Of a stretch of DNA of 64,000 nucleotides, positions 25,699 to 37,800 are shown piece by piece. A program made the position numbers and the translations under genes. The notes under the pieces were generated by a model. It was not told the DNA's origin. It worked only from the letters and a program-made list of their open reading frames with translations, and made no database searches. The DNA is taken from contig JH154463.1 in assembly GCA_000226015.1 (NCBI GenBank), positions 190,460-254,459 of the forward strand, given 5' to 3'. Numbering within the stretch: position 1 is the first letter of the stretch; every line of letters begins with the position of its first letter. Origin of the DNA: Mnemiopsis leidyi (taxonomy: Eukaryota; Ctenophora; Tentaculata; Lobata; Bolinopsidae).

Positions 25699-27809
25699 AT
25701 GAGATTCTTCGCCCTGCTGTGGTTTTGGTTAAATAGATATGACCTGCGTGTGTACGGAAATGTAAAATGTGGACCATTACTGGACGCCAGCCAACTTCTC
25801 GAAACGGGTACCCTTGACTTGAACAATTTCACTTCTTTTAATGGAGTTATAACGTTCAAAACTGAGGGAATTCCCGTCGGAGGCATCTTGGAGTTTCTTG
25901 TCGAGAGCAATTCAGGAGATCAGACTGGGAGAAGTGGAAATCTGATGTTCGATGTTATTCTGAGGATAGAATTCAATTCTGACAAAGCAGTCCTTTCAAG
26001 CAGTTTCGGAGCGAAGAAATACGGAGTTCGTGAGCTGGATTTAATGACCGACCTGGATTCGTTACTGATATTTCAAGTGCTAGGAAGGTTTGCTTTTTTT
26101 AAATATTTTCAGGGCATTTATCTTTTGGATACTTTGCATTAAATTTCCTTTGTCGGTGTGAAAATTTAACCTTGTTTGATATTAGAACTTTCTCTTTTAG
26201 TGACGAAGTTGCTGACAAAAGACGTCTCAAAGTTTACGGGAACGCTTTCCAGAGGAAAGTCAATAGTTATCCATTTTCAACCGCTTTCCTTAAAGCTGGG
26301 AATTTGAGTGTTTACTCTAAAATCAAAAGAATAAGAAAAACATTTGAGCTTGTCGCGATTGATTTCTGCTCAACATCTTACCCCGATATCCTCTGCGAAT
26401 CAAACTCGTACGACATTGATCCACGCTCTGAAGAATCCCTTGTCCCCGACAATGGCGTTTGTGTCGAGAGACTAGTCGTTAACTCTGAAGAAAGTCGTGA
26501 ACTAAAATGTGTTGGCTTCGGGGCACCTGCAATGAATGCAAGCTGGTCTGCAGATGGTGTAGACATTGAACTACTCGACACTGGTTCCGATGTTGAAACG
26601 ACCTACAATGACTGCTATGCTCTTGTAACTACTAGAAACTTAACCAGTAGAGGAGGAACGCCATCCGTCCGAGAAGTGTCCTGTGAAATTTGGAACAAAA
26701 ACTTCGACTTTCCTCATCGATTTCAAATAAAAAGGTTCGTCATAACCTTTGTTAAAAAGCTAACGGATCCGACGACGACTGCGATAAACAAAACGGCAGC
26801 AGAGCGTGCAGTCACGAATATGACTGAACCGCCGACGAAAAAAGTCGAAAATACATCGATTCAAAGCACAACAAAGGTGACCCTAGCGACACAAGAACCC
26901 ACAACATTTTCGTCTCAACAAACAACACTAACTTCAAGCTATACGATTAATTATAGCTCTATCAGCACTTCGAACGTTAAAAACAAGAGCAGCATCTGGG
27001 ATAAACCTGCCCCTCCTCCTAATTCTACTTACAGTGTCTCTAACGATAATTCCACCTCAAACTTGAGTCCGAATCTGCACAACCTGGCACTATCAGTGTA
27101 CATTCTTGTATTTCTCCTAGTCTCCGTTTTGGTGGCTGCATTTTGTGTCATATCCGCTGTTACCTTGAAGAAGCGTCAAAGACGATATAAAGTTCGTAGG
27201 GTAAACAGAAAATCAAACGCCGTTCCAAAGATCGCTCCGCCTCCTGTCCCAAAGTCTTTCGAAAGACAAGCAACTACGTCCACCATGGTTTCCTCGTCCT
27301 TGGACGAGAATCCAGAAATCGAGCACATTTACGCAACCGTCGACGAAACCCAAGATCCCGCCTATAGCTACGCCTGGACGGTTCCTCCTGAGCTTTTGAG
27401 GAAATCTGATGTGGACATAAAGTTTGTCCTAACCCCCACTTCGTCAAGATTGTCACGTCAGTCCTCAAGTTGGGACGGTTACCCTCACAGTCAGTCCACC
27501 TCCGGTACTTCCGGGTACCGGACTTACTCGAACACAGGTCTCCGCTCTTTGGAGGAGTGTTCACAACCGGAAACATTGCCGGTCATTCTTGTCAATGGGG
27601 TTGAGTTGGAGCTGAAAGATGAGGTGACAAATGAGGCTGCTCCGGAGTTTAACGACGATGTTTTGCGAACAAGAAGACTTCCTTCTCATCCTCATCGTCA
27701 CACCATAAGGTCAGAATATATATCGATTTCTGCACCTGAATTGCTGCATCCTAGCATGGCCAGTTTGAAAGACACCGGAAAAACTTCATTGAATGAAGTT
27801 ACCGAATGA
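25699..27809 (+). CDS. Single-pass Ig-type receptor with tyrosine tail
   Basis: Two exons, 25699-26087 and 26201-27809, join in phase (S at the junction) to give about 665 residues. The N-terminus (MRFFALLWFWL) could be a short signal peptide, though a separate upstream signal exon is possible. Residues about 15-220 form a strand-rich ectodomain that I do not recognise; RVYGN and KVYGN recur in it. Next comes an Ig-like domain (26470-26745) with the canonical Cys, Trp and second Cys (LKC, ASW, VSC). A Thr/Ser-rich, N-glycosylation-rich stalk follows, then a membrane helix (about residues 422-450, LSVYILVFLLVSVLVAAF) and a basic stop (KKRQRR). The roughly 210-residue cytoplasmic tail has Pro-rich PPPVP and EHIYATVDETQDPAYSYAW, a likely phosphotyrosine SH2 site. 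AATAAA lies at 27927. The layout recalls invertebrate recognition receptors, but the family is not assigned. Confidence 0.82.
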
Positions 27810-27926
27810 AATGAGATCGTCTCGAAGTCCAACAATTTACGAATATCTTGAAACCCCCTGAAGTTGCAAGCTGAGAAGTGAGAGTTAGATTCAGCAAATT
27901 AGCAGAGTAAAGATAGAATGCCCTCG

Positions 27927-27932
27927 AATAAA
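27927..27932 (+). other. Polyadenylation signal of receptor gene
   Basis: AATAAA lies 118 bases after the receptor stop codon, in AT-rich sequence with no better candidate nearby. Confidence 0.6.
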
Positions 27933-28819
27933 AATACAAAAGTTCACTATGACCTTGTAAGGTGCTGATTGCTGTGCAAAAGTGAACTATATGAGAGTAC
28001 AGCATCACCATTCGTTCTTGCCTTTATTGTGTAGATTGTTTTAATAATGAATGACGGATGTATTTAATTTGAGTAAGATTGATTTCTTAGTTCCGCTTTC
28101 AGCTTTTTCTGTTTTCTGATTTTATTTTCTGTTTGGAAGTTTTATTTGATTTCCCATTATTCTTATCCCTCATTAATAATTTGTGGTGATCAATCGAATG
28201 CCTTCTTTATCTGATATAACTCCCCGCTTCGTTGGTTATGTCTAGTATCCAACATAATTCCAAGTAAAGATCACAAGTTGAAATAGTTTATTACAAGTAA
28301 TCCATCATAGCTTTTAAATTCTAGTATTGCTCAACAGCCTCCGGCCTCCCTGGCCTGGTTTGTTGTCACGTGATATGATATCGTATATCGCCCCATCTTA
28401 TTCTTTCGTCCCTATATCCTACAACTTGTGACTTTTCAACGACTGCCTGTGAGGTGTTCTCTCTCCAATCTTTATCCTGAGTAGTTAGACAGAACAGGAC
28501 CAACGTTTCCCCGTAATACGCTTTTTATTGAAAACTTCACAATTAGTACAGGATATCAAATACAGCAATGATCACTAGGGACGTGCAGTGTGCACATTTG
28601 ATGTAGAGATAGGACGCTTCGCAGTTTTCCTTGTTTGTTCCGACTATGCACCATGATGCCAAGTAAGGAGTGGCTAGCCTGGCACTGAAGAGTCTGCTTT
28701 TCTCCACCAGCAAAGACAGCACCTCGGTCCAAGAACGGCCCATGGTCCATGTCATCAGTTTTTGTCCCGAGGACCGAGCAATATGAATTGCATTTTCACT
28801 GATGTTTCTGATGGAGTAG

Positions 28820-29261
28820 ATGTGGTATCAGACAAAGAGGTCCACCGGGACAGACCCCCCCACAATCCCCCCTCCTCCGACCCCAGTTTTATACAACTAC
28901 CAGACCTCATTTCCTCCGAGATCTCCCTCCGAGGTGGAACACATATACGAAACTATCGACCACATCCATGATCCCGCTTATAGTTACGCTTGGACTGATT
29001 CTCCCGCCACTCTGCTGAATTCAAAGAATGATATCAGACTGGGTATTTCATCAGCTCCTACAAACTTTAGCTCAGAGAAGTTTGAGGAGGTAGATAAAGA
29101 TGCCGTCCGGCAACAAAGTCATCGAGCGACTTCCCAGTATTCTTCTTCGGATCTCCTTACTTCTCAATATAGACGTGAAAGTCTTTCCTTGGACGACCTT
29201 TCTATATCTAAAATCAGTGACGCCGAATTTGTGGAATCTTACATATATTCACAGTCACCAG
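28820..29261 (+). CDS. Orphan exon: second copy of the receptor tail
   Basis: This open frame (start bounded by an in-frame TAG that also serves as an acceptor AG) encodes a cytoplasmic-type segment clearly homologous to the receptor tail upstream. Both share Y-(3)-R...PP-PPPTP, EHIYxT(V/I)D and DPAYSYAW with the same spacing, then Ser-rich sequence with further tyrosines (TSQYRRES, YIYSQSP). No ectodomain or membrane helix is found in the 1 kb before it. It ends at a good donor (CACCAG|GTAACT) in phase 1, which matches the exon at 36286 of the downstream docking gene. It may be an alternative 5' exon of that gene, a remnant of a duplicated receptor, or part of a gene with distant upstream exons. 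That it is coding is fairly secure; what it belongs to is open. Confidence 0.6.
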
Positions 29262-32200
29262 GTAACTTATCCAACGATTTAAACTTTTTTCTAATCATTA
29301 AAAGTAAGTTAGATATAATAGTCCAAGTTTAAAAGGTTGCCTAGTCGATAACCACAATAATCATTTTTTAAAGAACCAGCCGATCACGTTTCGTTCTGTC
29401 CGGCAATTTCTCACTTCAAAACAGCGCCTTGCATTTTAAATCAAGACATAATGTTGATTTAGAACGAGCCTTGCTCTTAAATTTCAAATATTCATAGTTG
29501 GTATTTCAAGTTTTAAAACGAACTTCACATCATATCCATCGCGAAAAATTACGAAACTTGAGAGCCCCTTGCTTATCATGTATGTCAAGGGATGAATAAA
29601 ATCTTTAAATCATCTATTCTCCTGATGTAAAATTTCATTCTCCGTCCGCGTGATCTCTAGTAAGCCCGAGAACCACAATAGTTTGTGAAACTTAAACTAG
29701 CCACTCACTGCCCAACGATGCCCATTGTAGTATACACAAATCTGATCTCTGCTCAATAACTCGAAAACTCACCTTCCGAACCCACTCTGTTCGATCATAC
29801 AGATTTCCCCTCCCGCTAAACGCTCATGTCAAACATGTAAACATAGCCTGCTGTAAAGATCTGAGCGGTCCAAAAGCAGTCATCTTTCATCACATCAACT
29901 ATTAGCTATTGCTGATAACAACCTCATCCTCCTTTTACTGACAACTCCTCCCATAATCATACATCATCGTACTCCATCTCGAGCTGTAGATAGCTAGCTC
30001 CGTACTTTCGTCTCGTTTTATATGAACAGCCCGGTTTTCTTTCACACACTGCCACGACCCCCTTCAGCTTTATCGCCATGCAATTTCCATCTGGTTGCTA
30101 TAATTGCGTGACAATTTTCCTAATTTTGGTGATTTTTCCGTGGCATGCCTCCAAGGACCCTAAACGTTGTTTTTAGTGCTTCTGAAACCTACTTCAGACC
30201 AACTTCATGCTACTGAAGGGGGTTACCTTCAAGTCGATAATTTCTGGCTGAATTAGATTATTTTGAGTTGTATTTTGAAGCTTTTGGCAGCGTCTCTTCG
30301 AGCCACCTGGTTTGGATTTTCCAAATTTAGGGGGACTTATCTGGGCCAAAATTATGAGATATTTCAATTCGATAAGCTTGAAGACCGGTGCGATGAATTA
30401 TCGGGTACGTGGGAACGGAACCTCGCCGATTGACTTGCAGAAAATATCACGGTAGAATTTATTAGGGGATATCAAGGACAATATATATGTGCAGTTCTAC
30501 CGTAATTTCTTGAGATTGACAGGTTTTTGGAGTATGACATGGGCCAATCCCCTTCCGTAATTCATTTCATACTTATTTCCAATTTAATCTTTGAACTTCA
30601 TGAGGAGTATTTTCGAAATTCTGCAGATGTACTCCGACCTATTCTGAGCTTCCTATGTCATTAATTTAAGCTATTCAATTTTATCTCAACCCATGCCGAA
30701 TTGTGTCTTTCGGAGTGAGAACATCACTGATTTGAGCGTGTGTTCTCGGTTAGATCATTATTTATATCTATGTCTGGTTATCTGGAGACGCAACAGTTTA
30801 CGACTGACATTCCAGCTCTATAGCTGCCTTGAGTTCCATTATCAGAGTGATGGTAATGGAGTAAAGGACCTGTTGGCAACGCTCAGCTCAATACACTCAC
30901 TTGATAAGTTAAACTGAATACATCAAAGTATAATATCCCAATCCATCACAAGCCTTCTTTGATCAGTCTTTATTTGTCAACTGGTTAAGCTCAATCCATC
31001 CTCGACCTGCCGACTATGCACAACCAGCCAAACTTCCGACAATCTTGCTGTTTGTGCATATTCACAAAGCCGCACAAACCCGACCCATTTCATCTTCACT
31101 TCCACACTGCACGTGATTTGAAGTTGAACAAGCACACACGGGTTTATATCAAGTATTTGTTTGCTTTGCAGCTCATTAAATCACATTTAAACCCACGACA
31201 CCCTGCCCTGTCTGCAATAACAGCTCGCTGCTAGATCAAGTGTTGATTGAACACAGTGACTAGCACCACCCTCTCCTCTTAATTCTCTGTCTCTATCTTA
31301 GTGCGAACTTCCTTTATAAACTCACGAGAGAGCTAGAGAAGACATGATTTGCATTCGGACCAACTCGAAAATTCGAAATGAGCTGTGTGTTTCTCGTGAG
31401 TTAATTTGTTGAAAATGCGGTGGGGTTTAACCCTGGATTTTAGTCGAACTCGGCTTTATTGGACATGTCCCCAATTCTCCAGACTCGTTTGTCATTTTCC
31501 TCGTAAAACCGCTAATTTTATCACATTTAAGTCCAGGTTTAACACTTCATTGACATGGCCATCGAGGGTGACCTGCTTTTCGCGTCCAGCTTGAAAATAC
31601 CCTGTCAGGACTGAATTAGGTTCAAATTTGTCTGTTATTTATCTCTTTCTATTAACTTGCGTCTTTTAGGCTCTGTTACGAAATTTTGTAACAGTATATT
31701 TTCACACCTGAGCTGTAGCAATTTGCTTCAGCTACATCCCTGTTACTAGTATGAACTTTAAACCATTAAATCCCAGGTTCCTTCATCTGTCAAATCATAG
31801 ATTAGGAAGAAAAATAAAATCGTTGAGTCGATAATAATGAGTCAATATAGATTCTTAGTTATGAGTCACCTTTATGATCAGCATAATATGTCGTAGTTTT
31901 GCATTGTATTTGTTAAGAGTACAAAACGGAAAATTATAAAAGTCAGCTTGTTGTCTTGACGCTGTCACAAGCAATGGCACTGAATCGGCGGATCTTGTCT
32001 GCTCGGATTACAGCGCCAGCAAATTATTGATCATTTGATAAAAACTGCTATAGTTATGATGTATCAACATTCGTACTCGTTACTAAAAGTAACACAATTA
32101 CATCTGTTTTTTGAGTAAAAGTGAGAAATATGATCATATTTGATATCATCACATTACCACATAACTGCATTCCTGAGCGGAATGGTGAGGCTGCTCTCTC

Positions 32201-34500
32201 TCAATTTTCTCCACCAAATAGCGATTGCGTCACTTCCAAATCATCCAGCATGATGAGGTTTTATTTAATTTACTTCATACTTACCTTGCTGACGCGATCT
32301 AGAGCTGTAAGGTAACGGCTAAGCTTGGTTGATATAAAGTTTATGTTTTGGAGATGGGTTCGTTTCTTCCAACTGTCGCCTTGAATCTTGGTTTTTACTT
32401 GACAGTTTTGTAAATTCTAGCTACGTAAAACTTAGTTACAGTCACTACCGGCCTATTTCATGCTCTGCTGCTGTGTTGCGTGTATTTTGCTACAATTTGT
32501 ATCAGCTAATTAGTTGTTAGGAAGTTGTTGAGTTTGTAAAGGAGGGGTCTGCTGCACTGTTGACTTGCTTGATTTCTGGCACTTATTTTCGGGGTCTACG
32601 ATCCTACGGCCAATTAGAGAGGATATATCTAGCACGTGACAATAACGAGCCAATCACGTTCCCGGATTTGCGACCCTAGATTAACTTGGCGGAAACGCAA
32701 CCAGACGTGAATATTGCGTCATGGCATTGTATACACAAGTGTCAATATCTTAAATATACCAGTTAAACTCTCGATTCTCATTGGCTGGAAGGTGTGAGCT
32801 GAGAGTTCTTAATGGTCAGTTTTGATCACGAGATCCAGGCCAGGTCTAAACGCAACGAAGTGTTACTTCGCTCCTTGTCATTAGCAGCGATAGTTTTAGA
32901 TCCACGGTTGTCCCGGTATTTCAGGTCTGGGAAGATGCCCTACAAATACCACCTCTAGATACTCCCTCATGCTTGTTACCTCTATGTGAAACCACAATGT
33001 GCGAAGTATGCATGCACTATGCACATACATTCCATCCACATGCCATCATCTTCAAGGTCCACGTCTGTTGTCTGATCTCTGTCTCACAACTCGGATATCA
33101 CAGCTCCCCGAACAGAAGATCCAGCCAGATTAGAAGTTTACACTTCAACAACAGAGGTGGCAGCTAAACCGCGCCGTCCTTTATTTTTAGATTTTTAGCA
33201 CGTCCGAGGTCCGCTCAGATCATTTCTGTGGTCTAAGTTTAACAAATCGAGTCTTAGTTGTGTCAGACCTTGATCCCGCTGTAGCTGGATGGTATGTGTA
33301 TACATCATCTCTACAAGTACAAGATCTAGCACCACTCTCCGAATTCTTGGCACTCCTACATTTCCTGCTAACTTCCTAGCTATCGTAGACAATATGGCGC
33401 CCATCCCGTCAAATAGTTATCCCCCCCCCCACATACCATAGGCGTTAAGCTTGTTGTTTTTCTTTACTTTTCCCGCCTTTGTGGTATACGGCTGATTTTT
33501 GACTTCGACTTATTGTTTGTTTAACATTTCTCTGAAATTTCTCTTTGTCTCTGTCAGACAGATTATGTCTTTTTAAAATTGCCCTGAAGATTTGAAAGTT
33601 CCCCCTAAAAGTTACAAGCCCTCAGATGGTTGACATGTATGCTGATTAATATTCAAGCATCTGTCACATGCAAACATTTTAAATCTTCAGCCCTGACCTG
33701 AGTTGCTTGTCTACTGATTAGCAAATCCTGACAAAGTGACTCTAATATGACCCCTATAGCTAGCAATAACATCCAGACTCCGTATAATTATGTTAATAGC
33801 CTTGATATCTACAATGCCAAACTCCAGTATTGTTGTGTAAGGTAATGTCACATCCCCTTTCTGCTTCATTTCACCCGTAAGTACTCAAGTGTCAGTAACG
33901 TCAGTACGCAAATGTCAGTAGCGTCAGTACTAAGTGTCGGTACTCTGAGAGTCTCCTACAGACCTCATCTTAATCCCCCCACTGCACGTGCTCTAAACGC
34001 TTCACAGAGCTAACACCCACACTGTTTCTCGTGTGTACGGCTTGCTTTCGTTCTCAGATTTGTCGGTTTTCTGAAAGACTGTCCTTGACTGTGGAGCTTC
34101 GAATTAATTAACCTTTCTCACTGGTCGTAGAGCCGGCGTTTGCAGCTGCTGTACAAAGAAAATTGTCAGTTTATCAGCACGTACGGTAGTAGGTTTGTAT
34201 AGGCAGGCACTTTTAGTGTTTTCTATGTGATATCATAGTAAACAGTGCCTTTTTTGGGTTATGATGTACCGAAATAGTTGCTACTTTGTATCGAGTACGT
34301 ATTTTGTGTGTCACGAAAGTTCGTCATGATTACAGTATGTCTGAACATGCCAACCCAGTGCCAGAAATGACAGTGACATTACAAAGCTATTGTACTAGAC
34401 ATTATCAGTAGTTCTACCGGCAGTTTACAGCTACTTACCTACTATCTCGTGTCTTCTTTACTTTACCTTGTTGTTGTGAAGCCCTACATCAGAGCAATTG
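29262..34500. other. Gene-free stretch between tail exon and docking gene
   Basis: About 5.2 kb without a supported gene. It holds a MITE-like hairpin at 31421-31545 and a small minus-strand ATG frame at 33195-33404 (69 codons, beginning MGAILS, which fits an N-myristoylation consensus, but with no other support). A short segment near 32630-32700 carries CACGTG, a reversed CCAAT and TTGGCGGAAA. It may be intron if the exon at 28820 splices to 36286. Confidence 0.5.
31421..31545. mobile_element. Candidate MITE / short foldback repeat
   Basis: GTTTAACCCTGGATTTTAG at about 31424 is mirrored by TTTAAGTCCAGGTTTAAC ending near 31543, giving imperfect terminal inverted repeats of about 19 bp around an 85-base core. 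No transposase and no clear target duplication were found. Copies elsewhere in the genome would confirm it. Confidence 0.45.
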
Positions 34501-34559
34501 GGCAAATTACAAATCCCTCATGTATTGACCTGCGGAGCTTATGCACGGCGCGGACGCGC

Positions 34560-34843
34560 CTTATTGGTTTTGTTAGATGAAATTGATATGGTGAGGAGGA
34601 GATGGGAGGTACTCAGTGCAGTACCTGGCGTAGGGCGATGTGATTGAGGGGGATTTTCAGGTTGTGTGAAGTGGAGCGTTAGCGTGACGTCCTCAAAACG
34701 TGATGACGTCACCACTGATTCTGCCTTCTCTATCGATGTGATTTCATCGTCCACTCTTTCTTCGCTAGATCTCATCATTTTCACACATCCATATTTTACT
34801 GCGTTTTCCGATACTGCACCCTTAATTCGATTGCCTCGTTACA
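34560..34843 (+). promoter_or_regulatory. Promoter-like stretch with CRE sites
   Basis: A full palindromic CRE (TGACGTCA, 34704-34711), a nearby half-site (TGACGT, 34685-34690) and a reversed CCAAT box (ATTGG, 34563-34567) cluster 130-280 bases before the ATG at 34844. This arrangement is typical of CREB/ATF-responsive promoters. Open frames of 66-81 codons overlap on both strands here but lack family features. The functional reading is inference from motif clustering. Confidence 0.4.
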
Positions 34844-37800
34844 ATGCCTTATCGAGTTGCAGCTAATTTTGGGTGTCCAAGCCCCGGACCCAGCCCCTAC
34901 CCACTGGGAATTGGACTTGATAAGAGTAAAGTCATTCCAGCCAGTTGAGATGCACTTGTCACTTGCTAAGTTTCTAGCCGTCATTTTGGCATTTTCTCGT
35001 TCAACTTCTCGCTTCGTCCTATCTTCAAAGTAACTTAATTAGCTGCTCAATGACCGATAACATAAGTTGCTCTATAATTATCTTCCCGTATACGCCATGA
35101 TCTTACTTAGACTCAAGTCTGGTCTCTAGATTCTTTCTCCCTTCACATGATATAATATATCGCTTTCCGAAATTTGTTTCTTGCTTGTCAAATTTCAATA
35201 TGTTAACTCATATACCGATCATGCTAACCGTTTCTTCAATGCTCCTTCATAAAAGGAACGTAAACAACTTCCTCAATACCGTCAAATGAATTGTTCCTTC
35301 AGCAGTCTCCACTCGAATTCTCCTTTTCGTTCCCTGTTCCTCGTACGACCAACCCTGCCTACGTCACTTGGTCTATGTATACTGCTTATTCAGCGTGTGT
35401 CCAACATTTCTGACAAATTGAAACGTTCCATCTTCGTTATAGCCTGCCTTTTCTTGTAGCCGCTAGGATAATTCTATAATTGATGTATAGGTTCCTGGTA
35501 TTTTGGGCGGAGTAGCTCATTTAATATCATTTCTTTATGTCAAGATTGCAATGATATGTCGTGTGAACTCTAAGGAGTGTAATGAATTGCAGCTATTAAA
35601 CTTTTAAACGATCTGCGTCTATTTATAGCTGTAAATATTTGTTTTTAAAAACTTTGCGACACTAAATCAATTAGATGTAAGAATAATATAATCCCCCAAT
35701 TCCCATGTCTTACTTTAATATGTCCTGGAGGAGTAACCATCGGAAACTTTTAAAAGCCCTCACATTGTGGTGACCAGCAATAATCCTAATCTGGTTCTCA
35801 ATCGATCTTCGCTCTGACTGGCGATCTTATTTCCCCGATTTTCGGGAGGTAAAACTCAGTTTACCGCAACGTCAGCCTCCATTAACATCCCATTCTAGCC
35901 GTGCTTATTTTCCAGCACGATCTCAAGCTGCCAATACAGTCTCCGTTAATGATTAATCATAGGAGTTGTGTACATTTAATCTGATTAAAATTCCACTCCG
36001 CTCGTCCCATGGTCTGGGTCCCTGTAATTGTTAATACCTGTTTTTTTGTTTTCTGTGTTGTTTCCCCGATTGAATCTACCCTTGTTTTGCCTCGTTTCTC
36101 ACTTATGCTGTGACTTGACCGTCTATCATCACTACTCTGACTAAATTTTCGCGCCGGCTAGACTTTTATTGTGGCCGACAACTTGAATTCACCGTGACAA
36201 TATGTCACAATTAACATTCCAAATTTCGCCTTTGAAGCTCAAATTCTACCCCTTTTAAGTCAATCTAACAGTTCCACCCCTCCAGATACCAGCAATGCTG
36301 ATCTCTATGATTTGAGGACTGTGAAAAGGTTCGTCAAGGAGATACTACATTTGCCGAAAGAAGTATTCGCCAGAAAGCTCGCTTGGAAGTTTCCTCCTGT
36401 AGCTCTCGGCAAGTTTCACAAGTGGTTACTCAGCAAGTTACAGAGGTTCGACTGTGAAGCCCCTCAAAACTCGGCAAACTTTATTTTCGACGCGTTTTCC
36501 CAGGTTTGTGAATTTTGTACTATTTGGCTAATTTCAGAGAATTATAAAAATATTACCGCTGACGTTTAGTACTATAAATCCATACCAAATGTTTTAACAA
36601 ATTGAATATAATGACAAAAGCTATAAGTATATGAACACTGAAACAACAGTTCACTAACTCTAAGTTAAACATGATGATGTGTGAACAAACAGTCAGTCTC
36701 ACACCTTCCCTCTCAGAGTCTATACCTCGCACGTGCGATTTACGACTTGGTACACCTCATACGAACTCTGATGGCAATGGAACGGACGGGTCTACCCGCC
36801 ACCACCAAACTCCCCCTACAACCGGCCCCCGGAACCCAACAACCCCTGGTTCCTCTGCCTCACTTGCACTCCCATCACGCCGAGCTGCACAACCCTCAGT
36901 CCATGGCAGCATTCCTGGCGGAGTTGAGCGAGATCAAGTCTCAGTTAGCACGTGCTAAGGAGGAGGGGAAGGATGTGATAGGCACTCAGGCTCACATCTC
37001 TCAACAGGTCCGTCATTCTGACTTCCAGTTGGATTAGATCAGCTTTTTTCTTAAACTGTCGTTTAGATCAGAAGCAGGTTTATAAAGTTTGCGTTATAAT
37101 CATTGAGACGAACATTTTTCAAACTGTTGAATTGTAAATAGTCGTCAGAGTAAATTTCGTTGTAGTTCTGGTTATGTAATCATGGTTATTACAGAACGCT
37201 GAAATCAAGGCTCTCCGAGAACAATTGATGAGATACGAAGCCAAAATATCAGCTCTGTCGACCAGCGCACCCCGCTCTAAGGATTCAGATCTCGGAAGTT
37301 TCTTCAAGGAAAACTTTAAAAGAATCAAAAACAAGACACTGAAACGTAGACAGAGCCTCACTGGTCAGAACAGATCAGAGGGAAAAGTGACGATCCGAGG
37401 AGGTGGGGGAGTTTCAATAGACGAACAGAGCAAGGAAAACTGTCCGGACAACAATGTATCCCGACACACTCTTGAAGAGTCACGTGATGATGATGTCGCT
37501 ATTCCCCGTGTTGACGTGGTAACATCGTCCCCCATGCTGAGACGGGAGGACAAGGAGGATGTGGAGGAGGATGGAGCTCACAATGAGATATTTGTCCAGA
37601 TGGGCGAGCATGTTGTCGCTCATTCGTTGCAGGTTGGTTCTCGACTGTATGGTGCTTTATCGCTTTCATTCTTTTTTCCAAATCTATTTTTTCCAAATCT
37701 ATTTTTACTAATTTCTTTTACTAATCTGTGCTCCCCCAGGTTGGATCTGACGACAATCTGGCACCGCCACAACGACCCAGAGATCGTCTCTACAGTTCTG

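Noticed and set aside
28543-28755. Minus-strand frames of 64-70 codons beside the orphan tail exon
   Set aside because: Two different frames are open over the same bases, with no motif and no splice partners. They were considered as a receptor ectodomain remnant, but nothing matches the upstream receptor.
32630-32700. Promoter-like motifs (CACGTG, reversed CCAAT, E2F-like TTGGCGGAAA)
   Set aside because: No first exon or open frame with a usable donor follows, so it was left as a note and not called as a promoter.
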